From Pseudomonas sp. Gutcm_11s (lineage in GTDB: Bacteria; Pseudomonadota; Gammaproteobacteria; Pseudomonadales; Pseudomonadaceae), in contig NZ_JAQSUW010000014.1 in NCBI RefSeq assembly GCF_028649395.1, forward strand, positions 371,131 through 435,130: a stretch of DNA of 64,000 bases, in the 5' to 3' direction. Shown piece after piece: positions 49,142 to 60,722 of this stretch. The notes beneath the pieces are model-generated. The model searched no databases and was not told the origin of the DNA. It saw nothing but the letters and a program-made list of their open reading frames with translations. Every line of letters starts with the position of its first letter. Position 1 is the first letter of the stretch. A program made the position numbers and the translations under genes.

Positions 49142-50719
49142 TTATTCGACGAGCGTTTCTTCGCTCTGCTCTTCGAACTCCAGGCCTTCCATGGACTGCT
49201 CTTCCTCGCCCATGGCACCCATACCGCCCATGCCGGCACCACTGGCGAACGCCATGGCCACGAACTCCTCGACGGTCATCTGCTTGCCGTTGAAGTCGAC
49301 CTTGTCGTCCGCGTAACGCAGGGTGGAGACGATGCTGTCGCCTTCCAGGCGGGCCAGCTCGGTGGACAGGGCCATGCCGCTGGCCATCTCGGTCATCATC
49401 GACGCCTGCTGGGCCACGGCTTCCTTGTCGGTCTCGCCGCCCAGGCTGGCCTGCAGGCCGATCACATCACCGATCATGGCCTTGGATACCGACACCTTGG
49501 CGTCCAGCTGGGCAATCATCTGCTTGGCCAGTTCAGGCGGCGGCAGCTCGAAGGATTCCGGCTTGTTCAGGTCGACCGACAGGCTCAGGCTGCTCTCGCC
49601 ATTGGCGGTCTTGAACGCCAGTTTCTCCAGGGCGATGCCCGGCTTGGCGGCGAGCAGTTTGTCCAGGTCCGCCATCAGCTGCGCCTGTTGCTCCTCGCTC
49701 AGCTGCGGCAGATCGTCTTCCGCTTCCAGGCTGGCCTGTTGCAGCTGGCCGCTGTCCTTGATGATCTGGCTGTAGATGCCGATCAGCGACTGCAGGGCGC
49801 TGGCATCGAGATTCTTCATGCTCCAGACCATCTGCGAGCCACCGATATCGTGGCCCTGGTAGCTGATCATGCCGATGTCGTAGCTGTAGCGGGCGAACAG
49901 CTTGCCGTCGGTCTCGCTGGTCTCGTCGCGCTGGACGAAGCCACTGAGCTGCACCGGAGCGCCCTCGCCGACCTGGATCTGCACGGTCTGCAGCTTGACC
50001 TCGTTCTTGCCGAGGTAGAAATCGCTGCTGCCCTTGGCGGTCTGGCTGTCCAGGGTCATGCCCTTGAACTCGATGTTCATCACCTCGCCGCTTTCCGGCA
50101 GCTTGGTGCTGAGCTTGAAGCTGTCCATCAGGCCCTGGGCCTCGATGGCCTTGGCACCGGCGCTGGTATCGAAATCGACGTTGAGGCCGGTGAAGTCGAG
50201 GCTGGTGTCTTCATCCAGCGCCGACTGCAGCGGGTTGATGCGCAGGGTACCGCTCACCGACTGGTCGTAGCCCAGGCTGGCCTGGCCTTCCACCGGCGAT
50301 ACGCCTTTGCTGGCAGCGAACCACTTCTCCAGCCCCGGGTTGGACTCCAACGCGTAGTTGCTGGTGGCCATGACCGGCATCAGCTTCAGCGCCTTCAGGC
50401 GCGACATCGGGAACGGGCCGTGCTCGATGCGGTCGGTGATGACCCACTCCAGCTGCTGCGGAGCCCCGCCATCGACCGAGCCGTTGAACTTGATGCGGTA
50501 GCGGGCGTTGCTGCTGAAGAACTGGCGGTCCAGCGAGAGCAGCTCGATGGAAGCATCAAGGCCCAGCGCCGGCAGGGTCTTGGCCATCTCGGCGTTGGCC
50601 TGCTTGATCGATGCATCCAGCACCGCCGGCAGTTGTTGGCCGGTGTACCAGGCTCCGCCCGTGCCGATGGCGGCTACGGCCACGAGAGCGCCTACTGCGA
50701 TACCTGCAGATTTTTTCAT
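49142..50719 (-). CDS. YdgA-family protein (DUF945)
   Basis: The 525-residue protein starts MKKSAGIAVGALVAV with a signal-anchor helix and then GGAWYTGQQ, as in E. coli YdgA. The remainder is a long beta-rich repeat-like region typical of DUF945, ending in a very acidic tail (EEEQSMEGLEFEEQSEE). It is predicted to be periplasmic or membrane-anchored; function unknown. An upstream ATG at 50734 is possible; neither start has a clear ribosome-binding site. The 192 bases beyond the start show no clear element. Confidence 0.88.
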   Translation of the reverse strand: MKKSAGIAVGALVAVAAIGTGGAWYTGQQLPAVLDASIKQANAEMAKTLPALGLDASIELLSLDRQFFSSNARYRIKFNGSVDGGAPQQLEWVITDRIEHGPFPMSRLKALKLMPVMATSNYALESNPGLEKWFAASKGVSPVEGQASLGYDQSVSGTLRINPLQSALDEDTSLDFTGLNVDFDTSAGAKAIEAQGLMDSFKLSTKLPESGEVMNIEFKGMTLDSQTAKGSSDFYLGKNEVKLQTVQIQVGEGAPVQLSGFVQRDETSETDGKLFARYSYDIGMISYQGHDIGGSQMVWSMKNLDASALQSLIGIYSQIIKDSGQLQQASLEAEDDLPQLSEEQQAQLMADLDKLLAAKPGIALEKLAFKTANGESSLSLSVDLNKPESFELPPPELAKQMIAQLDAKVSVSKAMIGDVIGLQASLGGETDKEAVAQQASMMTEMASGMALSTELARLEGDSIVSTLRYADDKVDFNGKQMTVEEFVAMAFASGAGMGGMGAMGEEEQSMEGLEFEEQSEETLVE

Positions 50720-50911
50720 GGGGGCTATGTCCATTATCTAGTGTTGGTCTTTCTTCCCTGAACCGCGTGTGGCCTCTGCGGGCTCATACACCGCGGCCTG
50801 AGGCGGGGCTGCGCCCAGCTCCGGCTGCATGCACCGGAAAGCCGCGCAAGGCTACCACCGCGCCACCCCGCCCACCAAGAACGGCAGGCGGGATTGTGCG
50901 CGGGATGCCAA

Positions 50912-51985
50912 CTACTCCCCGTCCCGGCGCTCGGCATCCACCGCGGCGACGCGCGGGGTGCTCGACACCCAGTCGCCCAGCAGGCTGTAGGCCACAGCCA
51001 GCAGGGTCGGGCCGAGGAACAGGCCCATGAAGCCGAAGGCCAGGATGCCGCCGAATACGCCGAGCAGCACCACCACCAGCGGTAGGTTGCCGCCGCGGCT
51101 GATCAGGTAGGGCTTGAGCACGTTGTCCACGCCGCTGATGACGAACATGCCCCAGACGCCGAGGAACACCGCCATGCCGTACTGTTCCTGGCTGACCAGC
51201 CAGGCAGTGGCCGGAATCCACACCAGAGGCGGGCCCATGGGGATCAGGCTGAGGACGAAGGTGATCAGGCCCAGCACCAGGGCGCCGGGCACCCCGGCGA
51301 TATAGAAGCCGATCAGGGCCAGCAGCGCCTGGGCCGCGGCGGTACCGATCACGCCGTTGACCACTCGCTGTACGGTGCCGGCCACCAGTTCCAGGTAGTG
51401 GTCGGCGCGGTCGCCGATCAGGCGCTCCAGCAGGCTGTGGGCGAAGGCCGCCATGCGCGGGCCGTCGCGGTAGAAGAAGAACACCAGCACCAGGCTCAGG
51501 GCCAGCTCGAGCATGCCGCCACCGATCTGCGCGCTGCGCGCCAGCAGCCAGTTGCCGACCTGCCCCAGGTAGGGTCGCAGCGCCGCCAGCAGGGCCGCGC
51601 CCTCCTCGTCGATCCGTGTCCAGATGTGCACCAGACGCTCGCCCACCAGCGGCAAGTCGGCGATCCAGGTGGGTGGATCGGGCAGGCCATCGACCTGGAA
51701 ATCCTTGAACAGCTCGGTGGCATCGCGGATATGGTCGGCCAGGTTGAAGCCGAGCCAGACCAGCGGTACGGCCACCAGCACCATCCAGCCGGCGGTGAGT
51801 ATTCCTGCAGCGGTATTTTCCCGGCCATTCAGGGCGCGGGTCAGCAGTCGCATCAGCGGCCAGCTGGCGAATGCCAGCACGGCGGCCCAGAACAGCGCGG
51901 AGAAGAACGGTGCCAGTACCCAGGCGCAGGCGCCGAGCAGCGCCAGTAGCAGGATCTGCACCAGCAGGCGGTCATTGTTCAGCAT
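50912..51985 (-). CDS. AI-2E/PerM-family membrane transporter
   Basis: The 357-residue protein has about seven or eight hydrophobic helices and the family segments LSLVLVFFFYRDG and LIPMGPPLVWIPAT. The start MLNNDRLLVQ is chosen over a longer frame. PerM-family proteins include Na+/H+ antiporters and proposed AI-2 exporters, so the substrate cannot be assigned. Confidence 0.88.
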   Translation of the reverse strand: MLNNDRLLVQILLLALLGACAWVLAPFFSALFWAAVLAFASWPLMRLLTRALNGRENTAAGILTAGWMVLVAVPLVWLGFNLADHIRDATELFKDFQVDGLPDPPTWIADLPLVGERLVHIWTRIDEEGAALLAALRPYLGQVGNWLLARSAQIGGGMLELALSLVLVFFFYRDGPRMAAFAHSLLERLIGDRADHYLELVAGTVQRVVNGVIGTAAAQALLALIGFYIAGVPGALVLGLITFVLSLIPMGPPLVWIPATAWLVSQEQYGMAVFLGVWGMFVISGVDNVLKPYLISRGGNLPLVVVLLGVFGGILAFGFMGLFLGPTLLAVAYSLLGDWVSSTPRVAAVDAERRDGE

Positions 51986-52036
51986 GGTTCGACATCCCCA
52001 GAACCGGGCAGAAAGCGGCCCGGTGCGCATGATACT

Positions 52037-52840
52037 TCAGCGTAGTTGCTGCAGGCGCAGGCCTTCGCCCTCGGCAGAACCCGGCTGCAGGCGGCCGCTG
52101 CGCACGCCCCGGCGCTCCAGCTCAGCCTGCCAGGCGGCGGCATGCTTGCCATTCAGGCTCAGGCGCATGGTGCTGTCCAGGCTCAAGGTGCGGGCCAGCA
52201 GGTCGCCCCACTGCTCGTCGGGCTCGCCCAGCGCCGGCAGCTTCAACTCGCCGCTGCTGCGCAGCTGGCGCTGCAGGGTCGCGGGCGTAGGCAGCAGCTG
52301 CGCCAATGGCGCACGGGCATCCAGCTGCTCCACGTGCAGGTAGGAACGGCGATTGCCGCGGGTGATGCCATACAGGGCGATCAGGCTGTCATGCTGCGGC
52401 TCGGCCAGGCGCAGCAGCAGGTAGCTCTGCCGCTCCTCCGGGCCGTACAGCTTGGCGTTGCCGAATATCTGGTTGGCCCACAGGCTGGACGATCCGCAGT
52501 CGCGGCCCTCGCACCAGAACAGCAGCTCTGCGCCCTGCTCCAGCAGGTGCTGCCGGGCCGCATCCAGTGCCTCGCGTGGCGAGTGCTCGTCGGGCAGTCG
52601 GTAAGTCAGGGCACGCACCCGGCCCTCGGTCAGCACCTCGGCAGACGCGCGCAGCTGGCCGCTGATGCGGCGCAGGCCGTCCTGCGGATAGCGTTTCTCC
52701 TCGTTGGCCGCGTCGCGGTAATCGACGATCTCGGCGCGAGGGAAACGCGGCACGCTGTCCAGGTCCTGGCTACCAGGCAGATCGGCAGCCAGCAGCGGAG
52801 TACAGAAGAAGGTCAGGCAGAAAATCAAATGGTGACGCAT
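52037..52840 (-). CDS. DUF4892-family exported protein
   Basis: The 267-residue product has a signal peptide (MRHHLIFCLTFFCTPLLAA) and then a DUF4892-like region with SVPRFPRAEIVDYR. Two cysteines in LFWCEGRDCGSS could form a disulfide. The C-terminal part resembles the OmpA-like periplasmic fold seen with this family (SLDSTMRLSLNGKHAAAWQAELERRGV). GAGGAG lies upstream. Function unknown. Confidence 0.75.
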   Translation of the reverse strand: MRHHLIFCLTFFCTPLLAADLPGSQDLDSVPRFPRAEIVDYRDAANEEKRYPQDGLRRISGQLRASAEVLTEGRVRALTYRLPDEHSPREALDAARQHLLEQGAELLFWCEGRDCGSSSLWANQIFGNAKLYGPEERQSYLLLRLAEPQHDSLIALYGITRGNRRSYLHVEQLDARAPLAQLLPTPATLQRQLRSSGELKLPALGEPDEQWGDLLARTLSLDSTMRLSLNGKHAAAWQAELERRGVRSGRLQPGSAEGEGLRLQQLR

Positions 52841-52848
52841 GCGGCTCC

Positions 52849-53502
52849 TCAGCGTGTCAGCATGCCTTGCGCGGTTTTAACCAGCTTGGCGTCGTCCTGC
52901 GGGCGCACCGGCACTTCCAAGCCGCGTTGCACCGCCGGGCGTACGGAGAGCGCTGCCATCCAGCGCTGCAGATGCTCCAGCCCATCCACCGAGACACCCG
53001 CCCAATCGTGGATGCGTACCCACGGGTAGGTGGCGATATCGGCAATGCTGTAGTCGCCGGCCAGGTACTCGGCCTCGCCCAGGCGGCTATCGAGTACCTC
53101 GTAGAGGCGACGGGTCTCGTGCTGGTAGCGGTCGATGGCGCCCTGCAGCTTCTCCGGAAAATAGCGGAAGAACACATTGGCCTGGCCCTGCATGGGCCCT
53201 ACTCCGCCCATCTGGAACATCAGCCACTGGATCGCCAGCGAGCGCCCCTTGACGTCATTGGGCAGCAGCTTGCCGGTCTTCTCGGCCAGGTAGATGAGGA
53301 TCGCCCCGGACTCGAACACGGCGAAGCCGTCGTCGACGATGGCCGGGATTCGCCCGTTGGGGTTGATGCGCAGGAACTCGGGGGTCTTCTGCTCCTTCTT
53401 GTCGAAGGACAGTGCGTGCACCTGATACGGCAGGCCCATTTCTTCCAGTGCGATGGACACCTTGTGTCCGTTCGGCGTGGCGGCGGTGTACAGATCGATC
53501 AT
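52849..53502 (-). CDS. Glutathione S-transferase-family protein (YfcG-like)
   Basis: The 217-residue protein starts [14 protein letters not shown], with the T9/N11 pattern of E. coli YfcG and YghU, and has [11 protein letters not shown] and [14 protein letters not shown] for glutathione binding. YfcG-type enzymes have disulfide reductase activity. GGAG lies 7 bases upstream. The frame continues 65 codons further into the neighbouring hydrolase gene but is not coding there. Confidence 0.9.
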   Translation of the reverse strand: MIDLYTAATPNGHKVSIALEEMGLPYQVHALSFDKKEQKTPEFLRINPNGRIPAIVDDGFAVFESGAILIYLAEKTGKLLPNDVKGRSLAIQWLMFQMGGVGPMQGQANVFFRYFPEKLQGAIDRYQHETRRLYEVLDSRLGEAEYLAGDYSIADIATYPWVRIHDWAGVSVDGLEHLQRWMAALSVRPAVQRGLEVPVRPQDDAKLVKTAQGMLTR

Positions 53503-53551
53503 GGCAATCTCCGATACGACCTGCACAGCCTCGGCAGTTGCCGGGGCTGCG

Positions 53552-54415
53552 TCAAGCGCGGCGGAAGAATGGATTGAAACAGTCTGCGACCTGCTGCGCG
53601 CCGACCTCGTCGTTGAGGTGCAGGTGATGGCCGCCCGGCAACACATGCGTTTCGAACGAAGTGCCGGCAACCAGCGCCTGCAGGCGTGGCTCGACATTCA
53701 TCTGCCCGCCCTCGGCGAGGATCAGGCTGACCGGGCACTGCACGGCCTGCACGAACTGCTCGACATGGGCGAAGGTCAGGCGCATCACCGATGGCAGCGT
53801 CAGGCGGATGTCGGTGCGCCAGGTGTAGCCGCCCGGTACCGGCTCCAGGCCACGCTGGGCCAGCAGCTCGGCTGCCTCGCGGCTGACCGCGACCACGCCG
53901 CGCATACGCGCCTCGGCGGCCTTGTCCATGTCGGCATAGACCGGCTTCTGCTTGTCGCGCACCGCCAGGCGCGCGCGCAGCGCATCCCCCAGGCGCTTGG
54001 GCGCGCTGTCGGCCTCGGCCGTATAGGGCACCAGACCGTCGATCAGGGCCAGGCGCTCGATGCGCTCCGGCACCGCCGCCGCCAGCAGCGTGGAGATGAT
54101 GCCACCCAGCGAATGGCCGAGCAGCGAGAAGCGCTGCCAGCCAAGCTGCTCGGCCACCAGCAGCACATCCTCCAGGTACTCCCACATGCTGTAGCTGGAG
54201 TTGCTGGCGTAGTGGCCGGAATGGCCGTGCCCAGGGAAATCCAGGGCGACGATGCGCAGGCCTTCCAGTTTGGGCGCCAGGCGCGCGTAGGTCATGGCGT
54301 TGTCCAGCCAGCCATGCAGGGCGATGACCGGGATGCCGTCCTCGGGACCGAACAGGTGCGCCGCCAGCTCCACATGCGGCAGGCTGAAACGGGTTTCCTC
54401 TACCTTGAGGCTCAT
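53552..54415 (-). CDS. Alpha/beta hydrolase
   Basis: The 287-residue hydrolase has nucleophile elbow GHSLGG, an oxyanion region ALHGWLDN and a late LPGGHHLHL with the catalytic histidine. Its start overlaps the stop of the second hydrolase (ATGA). No signal peptide is seen. Substrate unknown; P. aeruginosa has a similar hydrolase pair near its suc operon. Confidence 0.88.
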   Translation of the reverse strand: MSLKVEETRFSLPHVELAAHLFGPEDGIPVIALHGWLDNAMTYARLAPKLEGLRIVALDFPGHGHSGHYASNSSYSMWEYLEDVLLVAEQLGWQRFSLLGHSLGGIISTLLAAAVPERIERLALIDGLVPYTAEADSAPKRLGDALRARLAVRDKQKPVYADMDKAAEARMRGVVAVSREAAELLAQRGLEPVPGGYTWRTDIRLTLPSVMRLTFAHVEQFVQAVQCPVSLILAEGGQMNVEPRLQALVAGTSFETHVLPGGHHLHLNDEVGAQQVADCFNPFFRRA

Positions 54416-55218
54416 GCGGAACGCTCCATGCCCTGCCCTTGCCAGCGGCCAAACAGCTCACGCAGCAGGCGCGCGGTGTCCTGCGGACGCTCCAGCGGGA
54501 ACATGTGCCCGCCGGGCAGACTCAGGTATTCACCCTGGCGGATGCGGTTGACCTGGCGTGCATGGTGCGGCAACACCACTCGGCTATGGCGACCACGGAC
54601 CACGGCAAGCGGCACCGCCAGCTGCTGCGGCCTGCCCGGCACAGTGTGCGGCACGCTGCGGTAGATGCTGATCTCGGTGGCCGGGTCGAAGCGCAGGCGC
54701 AAGCCCTTGCCCTCCTCGCGCAGACCGTAGCGCACATAGGCGTCCAGGCAATCCGGATCGAAGCGGCGGAACAGGGTTTTGCCGGCGAAGTAGTCACGCG
54801 CCTCGTTGAAATCGCCGAAGGCCTCGCGGCGGCCGACGGTACGGCCGGCCGGGGTGATCTTGTCGATGAAGCCGAAGCGCTTGGCCGCACGGATCACCAG
54901 GCGATCGACGCCGGTGAGCAGCGGCGAATCCAGCATCACCACGCCGCGATACAACTCGGGCCGGCGCAGCGCCGCGTGGTAGTGCAGCACGCCGCCGAGG
55001 GAATGACCGACGCCCCACACCGGCTCGCTGCCCTGCTCCAGATGCAGGATCAGCTCATCCACCAGGTTGCTCCAGTTGTCATCCACCGGGAAGCGCGGGT
55101 CATGGCCGTGCTGCTCGAGATGTTGCACCTGGTAATCGGGCGACAAGGCGGAGAACAGCTTGCCGTAGGTGGCCGAGGGGAAGCCGTTGGCGTGGGCGAA
55201 GAAGATGGTTTGCGACAT
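54412..55218 (-). CDS. Alpha/beta hydrolase
   Basis: The 268-residue hydrolase starts MSQTIFFAHANGFPSATYG. It has nucleophile elbow GHSLGG and a late LPGGHMFPLERP histidine. It differs clearly from its neighbour, so the pair is not a recent tandem duplication. The two genes overlap by 4 bases and are probably translated together. The ribosome-binding site is weak; an upstream start at 55260 is possible. Confidence 0.87.
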   Translation of the reverse strand: MSQTIFFAHANGFPSATYGKLFSALSPDYQVQHLEQHGHDPRFPVDDNWSNLVDELILHLEQGSEPVWGVGHSLGGVLHYHAALRRPELYRGVVMLDSPLLTGVDRLVIRAAKRFGFIDKITPAGRTVGRREAFGDFNEARDYFAGKTLFRRFDPDCLDAYVRYGLREEGKGLRLRFDPATEISIYRSVPHTVPGRPQQLAVPLAVVRGRHSRVVLPHHARQVNRIRQGEYLSLPGGHMFPLERPQDTARLLRELFGRWQGQGMERSA

Positions 55219-55296
55219 GGCGGACAGACTGCGGAAGAATTCCCGGAGATTGTCCGGCACGTCCGGGGGGACGGCAATCGGCAGAAGATGCCAGAA

Positions 55297-55332
55297 GCGC
55301 CAAAAGGCAGGTGCAGCGCGCCAAAAGGCGCG
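55297..55332. repeat. Repeated GCGCCAAAAGGC hairpin motif
   Basis: GCGCCAAAAGGC occurs at 55297-55308 and 55318-55329, 21 bases apart. The second copy extends to a CGCGCC-AAAA-GGCGCG hairpin. It lies between brnQ and the hydrolase genes. Confidence 0.45.
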
Positions 55333-55342
55333 TCGCAGAGAG

Positions 55343-55369
55343 TCCCGGGCCGCATTGCACGGCCCGGGA
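55343..55369 (-). terminator. Hairpin after the branched-chain amino acid carrier gene
   Basis: Perfect 9-base arms TCCCGGGCC and GGCCCGGGA flank a 9-base loop just past the stop codon. There is no T-run, so termination may be partial. Confidence 0.5.
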
Positions 55370-55377
55370 GCTACGCA

Positions 55378-56691
55378 TCAGGCGGCCTGGGTGGCCGGCT
55401 CACCGCGCAGGCGATCGAAGATCAGGGCGGCGATCAGGGTCAACACCGACGGTACCAGCCAGCCGAGGCCCTGCTCGGACAGCGGCAGATGCTTGAGCAG
55501 CATCGGCAGATGCGCACCAAAACCGGCGGCGTTGACTGCATCGACCAGGCCGAACAGCAGCGCCACCAGCATCACTGGCGCGACCACGCGGCCCGGCGAG
55601 TTCCACAGATTCCAGCAGAAGCTCAGCGCCACCAGCACGATGCACGGCGGGTAGATGGCGGTGAGCACCGGCACCGAGACCTGGATCAGGGTCGACAAGC
55701 CGAGGTTGGACACCAGCAGCGAGAAGCCGGCCAGGATCACTACCAAGGTGCGATAGGACAGCGGCAGCAGGCGGCTGAAGTACTCGGCGCAGGCGCAGGT
55801 CAGGCCCACGGCGGTGACCAGGCAGGCCAGCGAGATCAGGGCTGCGAGGAAGGTGCTGCCGAGGTCGCCGAAGGTGTGTTGCACGTAGGCGTGCAGCACC
55901 GCCGCGCCGTTGGTGGCGTCACCAGCGATGTCATGGCTGCCGGCGCCCAGGCGGAACAGGCTGATGTAGACCAGTGCCAGGCCGACGCCAGCGATCAGGC
56001 CCGCGATGATCGCGTAGCGGGTGATCAAGCGCGGCGATTCGACGCCACGCGAGCGGATCGCGTTGACGATGACAATGCCGAACACCAGCGCGCCGAGGGT
56101 ATCCATGGTCAGGTAGCCATTGATGAAGCCCTGGGAGAACGGTGCGGCCTGGTAGGCCGGGGTCGCTTCGCCGATGTCGCCCAGCGGCAGCATGAACGCG
56201 GCCACGCCGAGAATGGCCAGGGCGATGATCTTCAGCGGCGCCAGCACACGGCCGACGCTGTCGAGCAGGCGGCCCGGGTAGAGTGACACGGCCAGCACCA
56301 CGGCGAAGTACACCAGGCTGTAGAGGAACAGCGGCAGCGGCGTGTTGCCGGTCAGCGGCGCCAGGCCGACCTCGAAGGACACGGTGGCAGTGCGCGGGGT
56401 GGCGAACAGCGGGCCGACGGCGAGGTAGCAGACGGCGGCCAGGATGGTGCCGGCGGTCTTGCCGATCGGGCTGCTCAGGCTATCCATGGCGCCACCGACC
56501 TTGGCCAGGGCGATCACGGTCACCACCGGCAGGCCGACTGCGGTGATCAGGAAGCCCAGGGCGGCGAGCCACACGCTCGGCCCGGCCTGCAGGCCGACGA
56601 TGGGCGGGAAGATGATGTTGCCGGCCCCGACGAACAGGGCAAAAGTCATGAAACCCAGAGCCAACAGGTCCGGGCCTTTCAAGCGAGTCAT
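55378..56691 (-). CDS. brnQ: Branched-chain amino acid Na+ symporter (BrnQ/BraB family)
   Basis: The 437-residue carrier has about twelve hydrophobic helices. Its N-terminal [18 protein letters not shown] motif is diagnostic of the LIVCS family. It imports leucine, isoleucine and valine with Na+. The ATG at 56691 is preferred; a GTG five codons upstream is possible, and no ribosome-binding site is visible on this strand. The 289-base gap upstream holds the sucD terminator and probably its own promoter. Confidence 0.93.
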   Translation of the reverse strand: MTRLKGPDLLALGFMTFALFVGAGNIIFPPIVGLQAGPSVWLAALGFLITAVGLPVVTVIALAKVGGAMDSLSSPIGKTAGTILAAVCYLAVGPLFATPRTATVSFEVGLAPLTGNTPLPLFLYSLVYFAVVLAVSLYPGRLLDSVGRVLAPLKIIALAILGVAAFMLPLGDIGEATPAYQAAPFSQGFINGYLTMDTLGALVFGIVIVNAIRSRGVESPRLITRYAIIAGLIAGVGLALVYISLFRLGAGSHDIAGDATNGAAVLHAYVQHTFGDLGSTFLAALISLACLVTAVGLTCACAEYFSRLLPLSYRTLVVILAGFSLLVSNLGLSTLIQVSVPVLTAIYPPCIVLVALSFCWNLWNSPGRVVAPVMLVALLFGLVDAVNAAGFGAHLPMLLKHLPLSEQGLGWLVPSVLTLIAALIFDRLRGEPATQAA

Positions 56692-56937
56692 AGGAGGAAG
56701 TACCACTGGCAGTAGAAGGAAAGCAGAGGGTTCCCTTGGGTTAGGAATAGGCTTTCTGCCCGGTCCGGGCCGATCGCCAAATGCTCCTGCTGCGCGCCCT
56801 TGTGAGGTGCGAACCGGAAAATAGTTGCAAGCCTAACGAATTTAGCCGCAGGCCGCGGTAGACAGCGGTCGGGCTGTCGAACGTCGATAACAATCTGTCG
56901 CCTGGCGGCAAATTTTCTGGCCGCTTGGACAGAAATG

Positions 56938-56960
56938 AAAAAGGCCACCCGGAGGTGGCC
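56938..56960 (-). terminator. Terminator of the suc operon
   Basis: GGCCACC and GGTGGCC arms with a 4-base loop are followed on the minus strand by TTTTT, 20 bases past the sucD stop. Confidence 0.9.
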
Positions 56961-56980
56961 TCTCTCAGATCAAGTCAGCC

Positions 56981-57868
56981 TCAGGCTTTCTTGACTTCCC
57001 AGCCGGTCAGCTCGGCCAGGGCCTTGCCGATGTCGGCCAGCGAACGCACGGTTTTCACACCAGCGTCCTGCAGGGCAGCGAACTTCTCGTCCGCAGTGCC
57101 TTTACCACCGGAGATGATGGCGCCAGCGTGGCCCATACGCTTGCCGGGCGGCGCGGTCACACCAGCGATGTAGGAAACTACAGGCTTGGTGACGTTGGCC
57201 TTGATGTAGGCAGCGGCTTCTTCTTCAGCGGAACCGCCGATCTCACCGATCATGACGATCGCTTCGGTCTTCGGGTCTTCCTGGAACAGCTTCAGGATGT
57301 CGATGAAGTTGGAGCCCGGGATCGGGTCACCGCCGATGCCCACGCAGGTGGACTGGCCGAAGCCGGCGTCGGTGGTCTGCTTGACGGCTTCATAGGTCAG
57401 GGTGCCGGAACGCGACACGATGCCTACTTTGCCCGGCAGGTGGATGTGACCCGGCATGATGCCGATCTTGCACTCGCCGGGAGTGATCACGCCCGGGCAG
57501 TTCGGGCCGATCAGGCGTACGCCCAGCTCGTCACACTTGACCTTGGCGTCCAGCATGTCGAGGGTCGGGATGCCTTCGGTGATGCACACGATCAGCTTGA
57601 TGCCGCCGTTGGCCGCTTCCAGGATCGAGTCTTTGCAGAACGGAGCCGGAACGTAGATTACCGAAGCGTCAGCGCCGGTAGCTTCCACGGCTTCCTTGAC
57701 GGTGTTGAACACCGGCAGGCCCAGGTGAGTGGTGCCGCCCTTGCCCGGAGTCACGCCGCCAACCATCTTGGTGCCGTAGGCGATGGCTTGTTCGGAGTGG
57801 AAAGTACCCTGCGAGCCGGTGAAGCCCTGGCAGATAACTTTGGTGTCTTTATTGATCAGGACGCTCAT
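56981..57868 (-). CDS. sucD: Succinyl-CoA ligase alpha subunit
   Basis: The 295-residue protein has an N-terminal CoA-binding Rossmann domain ([12 protein letters not shown]) and phospho-histidine H247 in GHAGA. With SucC it converts succinyl-CoA to succinate while making a nucleoside triphosphate. Its ATG overlaps the sucC stop (TAATG). Confidence 0.98.
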   Translation of the reverse strand: MSVLINKDTKVICQGFTGSQGTFHSEQAIAYGTKMVGGVTPGKGGTTHLGLPVFNTVKEAVEATGADASVIYVPAPFCKDSILEAANGGIKLIVCITEGIPTLDMLDAKVKCDELGVRLIGPNCPGVITPGECKIGIMPGHIHLPGKVGIVSRSGTLTYEAVKQTTDAGFGQSTCVGIGGDPIPGSNFIDILKLFQEDPKTEAIVMIGEIGGSAEEEAAAYIKANVTKPVVSYIAGVTAPPGKRMGHAGAIISGGKGTADEKFAALQDAGVKTVRSLADIGKALAELTGWEVKKA

Positions 57869-59034
57869 TACTTGCCCTCCGCGGCTTTGACGACCTGCTG
57901 GGCAGCGTCGGTGAGGCTGGTAGCCGCGATGATGTTCAGACCGCTGTCGGCCAGGACCTTGGCGCCCAGCTCGGCATTGTTACCTTCCAGACGAACCACG
58001 ACCGGGATCTTCACGCCGACTTCTTTCACGGCGCCGATGATGCCTTCGGCGATCATGTCGCAGCGCACGATGCCACCGAAGATGTTCACCAGTACGGCAG
58101 CGACGTTGCTGTCGGACAGGATGATCTTGAAGGCTTCGGTCACGCGCTCTTTGGTAGCGCCGCCGCCGACGTCGAGGAAGTTGGCCGGCTTGCCGCCGTG
58201 CAGGTTGACGATGTCCATGGTGCCCATGGCCAGGCCAGCACCGTTGACCATGCAACCGATGTTGCCTTCCAGCGCGACGTAGTTCAGTTCCCACTTCTGC
58301 GCATGGGCTTCACGAGCGTCGTCCTGGGACGGGTCGTGCATGGCGCGCAGCTTGGGCTGACGGTACATGGCGTTGGCGTCGATGTTGATCTTGGCGTCCA
58401 GGCAGTGCAGGTTGCCGTCTTTCTTGATCACCAGCGGGTTCACTTCCAGCAGAGCCAGGTCGTAGTCCTGGAACAGCTTGGCCAGGCCAACGAAGATGTG
58501 GGTGAACTGCTTGATCTGGTCGCCCTGCAGGCCCAGCTGGAAGGCCAGCTCGCGGCCCTGGTACGGCTGAGCGCCGACCAGCGGGTCGATAGTGGCCTTG
58601 AGGATCTTCTCGGGAGTCTCGTGAGCGACTTTCTCGATGTCCACGCCACCTTCGGTGGAAGCCATGAACACGATACGGCGGCTGGAACGGTCGACAACGG
58701 CGCCGAGGTACAGCTCCTTGTCGATGTCGGTGCAGGACTCAACCAGGATCTTGCTGACCGGCTGACCGTTGGCGTCTGTCTGGTAGGTCACCAGACGCTT
58801 GCCCAGCCAGTTGGCGGCGAACGCCTTGGCGTCTTCCTTGTTCTTGACCAGCTTGACGCCGCCCGCTTTACCGCGGCCACCGGCGTGCACCTGGGCTTTG
58901 ACAACCCACTCGCTGCCACCGATCTTTTCGCAGGCCGCAGCCGCTTCTTCCGGGGTGTCAACAGCGTAGCCAGTGGAAACCGGCAGGCCGTATTCAGCAA
59001 ACAGCTGCTTACCCTGATACTCGTGAAGATTCAT
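57868..59034 (-). CDS. sucC: Succinyl-CoA ligase beta subunit
   Basis: The 388-residue subunit has an N-terminal ATP-grasp domain starting [12 protein letters not shown], with [15 protein letters not shown] for nucleotide binding, and a C-terminal ligase domain ([10 protein letters not shown]). It is coupled to sucD by an overlapping start/stop. Confidence 0.98.
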   Translation of the reverse strand: MNLHEYQGKQLFAEYGLPVSTGYAVDTPEEAAAACEKIGGSEWVVKAQVHAGGRGKAGGVKLVKNKEDAKAFAANWLGKRLVTYQTDANGQPVSKILVESCTDIDKELYLGAVVDRSSRRIVFMASTEGGVDIEKVAHETPEKILKATIDPLVGAQPYQGRELAFQLGLQGDQIKQFTHIFVGLAKLFQDYDLALLEVNPLVIKKDGNLHCLDAKINIDANAMYRQPKLRAMHDPSQDDAREAHAQKWELNYVALEGNIGCMVNGAGLAMGTMDIVNLHGGKPANFLDVGGGATKERVTEAFKIILSDSNVAAVLVNIFGGIVRCDMIAEGIIGAVKEVGVKIPVVVRLEGNNAELGAKVLADSGLNIIAATSLTDAAQQVVKAAEGK

Positions 59035-59189
59035 GCTTATCTACCGTTCTTCGTTTAGGTATTGCGCATTTCGGCGCTGCGCTCGAGGCGCCGCGCCACC
59101 TGTGACTGCACTGGTTAGCAGTCCGACGGGCATTCCTGCGACCGATCCTTGCGAACCGTCACGGGCCGCCCGCCGTGGTTTTTCTGGTT

Positions 59190-59209
59190 AGGCGCCCCAC
59201 GAGGCGCCT
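59190..59209 (-). other. Hairpin between lpd and sucC
   Basis: Seven-base arms AGGCGCC and GGCGCCT flank a 6-base loop 8 bases past the lpd stop codon. No T-run follows, so it is unlikely to fully stop transcription into sucC. Confidence 0.4.
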
Positions 59210-59216
59210 GCACGCA

Positions 59217-60656
<1,440 letters not shown>

Positions 60657-60679
60657 TCATTCCTTCTCGAATAAAACCG

Positions 60680-60702
60680 GGTGGCTCCTTGTGGGAACCA
60701 CC
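60680..60702 (-). other. Hairpin between sucB and lpd
   Basis: Nine-base arms (60680-60688 and 60694-60702) pair with one G-U on the minus strand, with a 5-base loop. Confidence 0.45.
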
Positions 60703-60722
60703 GCGTAGCACAGCAGCGGAAA

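Noticed and set aside
54439..56286. 615-codon plus-strand frame opposite the hydrolase and brnQ genes
   Set aside because: It crosses several real genes on the other strand and is Gln/His-rich low-complexity shadow translation.
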